DNA of 23,185 nucleotides from an uncultured Clostridia bacterium (GTDB lineage: Bacteria; Bacillota; Clostridia; TANB77; CAG-465), in contig CAKOYF010000019.1 in NCBI GenBank assembly GCA_934130595.1, positions 1 through 23,185 of the forward strand, read 5' to 3'. Under the pieces are notes generated by a model. It was not told the DNA's origin and made no database searches. It saw nothing but the letters and a program-made list of their open reading frames with translations. Positions 22,984 through 23,185 of the stretch are shown here, one piece after another (position 1 is the stretch's first letter; every line of letters starts with the position of its first letter). The translations under genes were made by a program, and so were the position numbers.

Positions 22984-23185
22984 TTACTTTGAGTTTTTCT
23001 TTTTATTTTTTACTACTACAAATACTATTCCTGCTACACATACCACCGCTACTATTACTAGTGCTACTACTGCTATATCTCCTGTATTTGTTACCTCAAA
23101 TATTATCTTTTCTGGTGAGTTTTCATCTACTGTAAATTCTAGTCCTGTCATATCCTCATCCATCTCATATCCTTCTGGTGCTTTT
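22984..23185 (-). CDS. C-terminus of a Cna-B/SpaA-like surface protein (partial)
   Basis: Only the last 66 residues are inside the window; the gene continues beyond the right edge. KAPEGYEM...LEFTVDE...IIFEVTNTGD resembles the end of a SpaA/Cna-B prealbumin-like domain, and VTNTGD precedes a hydrophobic helix (about 20 residues, Val/Ile/Ala) and a Lys/Asn tail, as in proteins processed by sortases. VTNTG departs from LPxTG, so covalent anchoring is uncertain. Codon use is extreme: of 32 four-fold codons, 30 end in A, two in G and none in T or C, and all five Ile codons are ATA, unlike mraZ or ileS. This suggests a different history from the housekeeping genes. Bases 22962-22983 hold only spacer. 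Confidence 0.82.
   Translation of the reverse strand, partial: KAPEGYEMDEDMTGLEFTVDENSPEKIIFEVTNTGDIAVVALVIVAVVCVAGIVFVVVKNKKKNSK

Overview
The window looks like chromosomal DNA from a spore-forming, low-GC Clostridia-type Firmicute. The evidence is strong A/T bias, Shine-Dalgarno sites of the AAGGAGG type, a SpoIVB peptidase, a SpoVD-like PBP with PASTA domains, the Firmicute pair DUF881/small basic protein, and MurE with the DNPR signature of meso-diaminopimelate-type peptidoglycan. Every gene I can support is on the minus strand, so transcription runs from high to low coordinates. No tRNA, rRNA, IS element, phage gene or CRISPR array was seen.

Right end (about 22.4-23.2 kb), accessory: the C-terminus of a Cna-B/SpaA-like surface protein with a membrane anchor; then a very short gene (22663..22839) for a 58-residue protein made almost only of Asn and Cys, with its own SD, possible late-sporulation promoter and terminator; then a small ribbon-helix-helix protein. 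Next comes ileS (18835..21975) behind a complete isoleucine T-box leader with promoter, AUC specifier, UGGU bulge, antiterminator and terminator.

Middle (about 14.4-18.6 kb): a three-gene unit of unknown function (79-aa and 231-aa single-span membrane proteins and a 673-aa protein) led by a promoter-region palindrome, then a cysteine desulfurase whose start codon lies inside a 13-bp inverted repeat.

Core (about 2.65-14.14 kb): one long division and cell-wall (dcw) operon, mraZ-rsmH-ftsL-pbp(spoVD-like)-murE-mraY-ftsW/spoVE-murG-ftsQ/divIB-DUF881-sbp. It starts at a sigma-A promoter overlapped by 10-bp-spaced GTGG repeats (the likely MraZ operator) and ends at an intrinsic terminator. murD, murF, ftsA and ftsZ are absent. 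The cluster supplies lipid I and II synthesis (MraY, MurG), precursor synthesis (MurE), septal polymerase and transpeptidase (FtsW/SpoVE with the PBP) and the divisome connectors FtsL and FtsQ.

Left end: a TIGR04086-like membrane protein translationally coupled to spoIVB, then two single-gene units with clear promoters and terminators, a membrane-anchored protein of unknown function and a DUF402 protein.

Several starts were moved downstream from the longest reading frame because the longer start falls inside the SD or promoter: DUF402, ftsQ, murE, pbp, ftsL, mraZ and the RHH gene.
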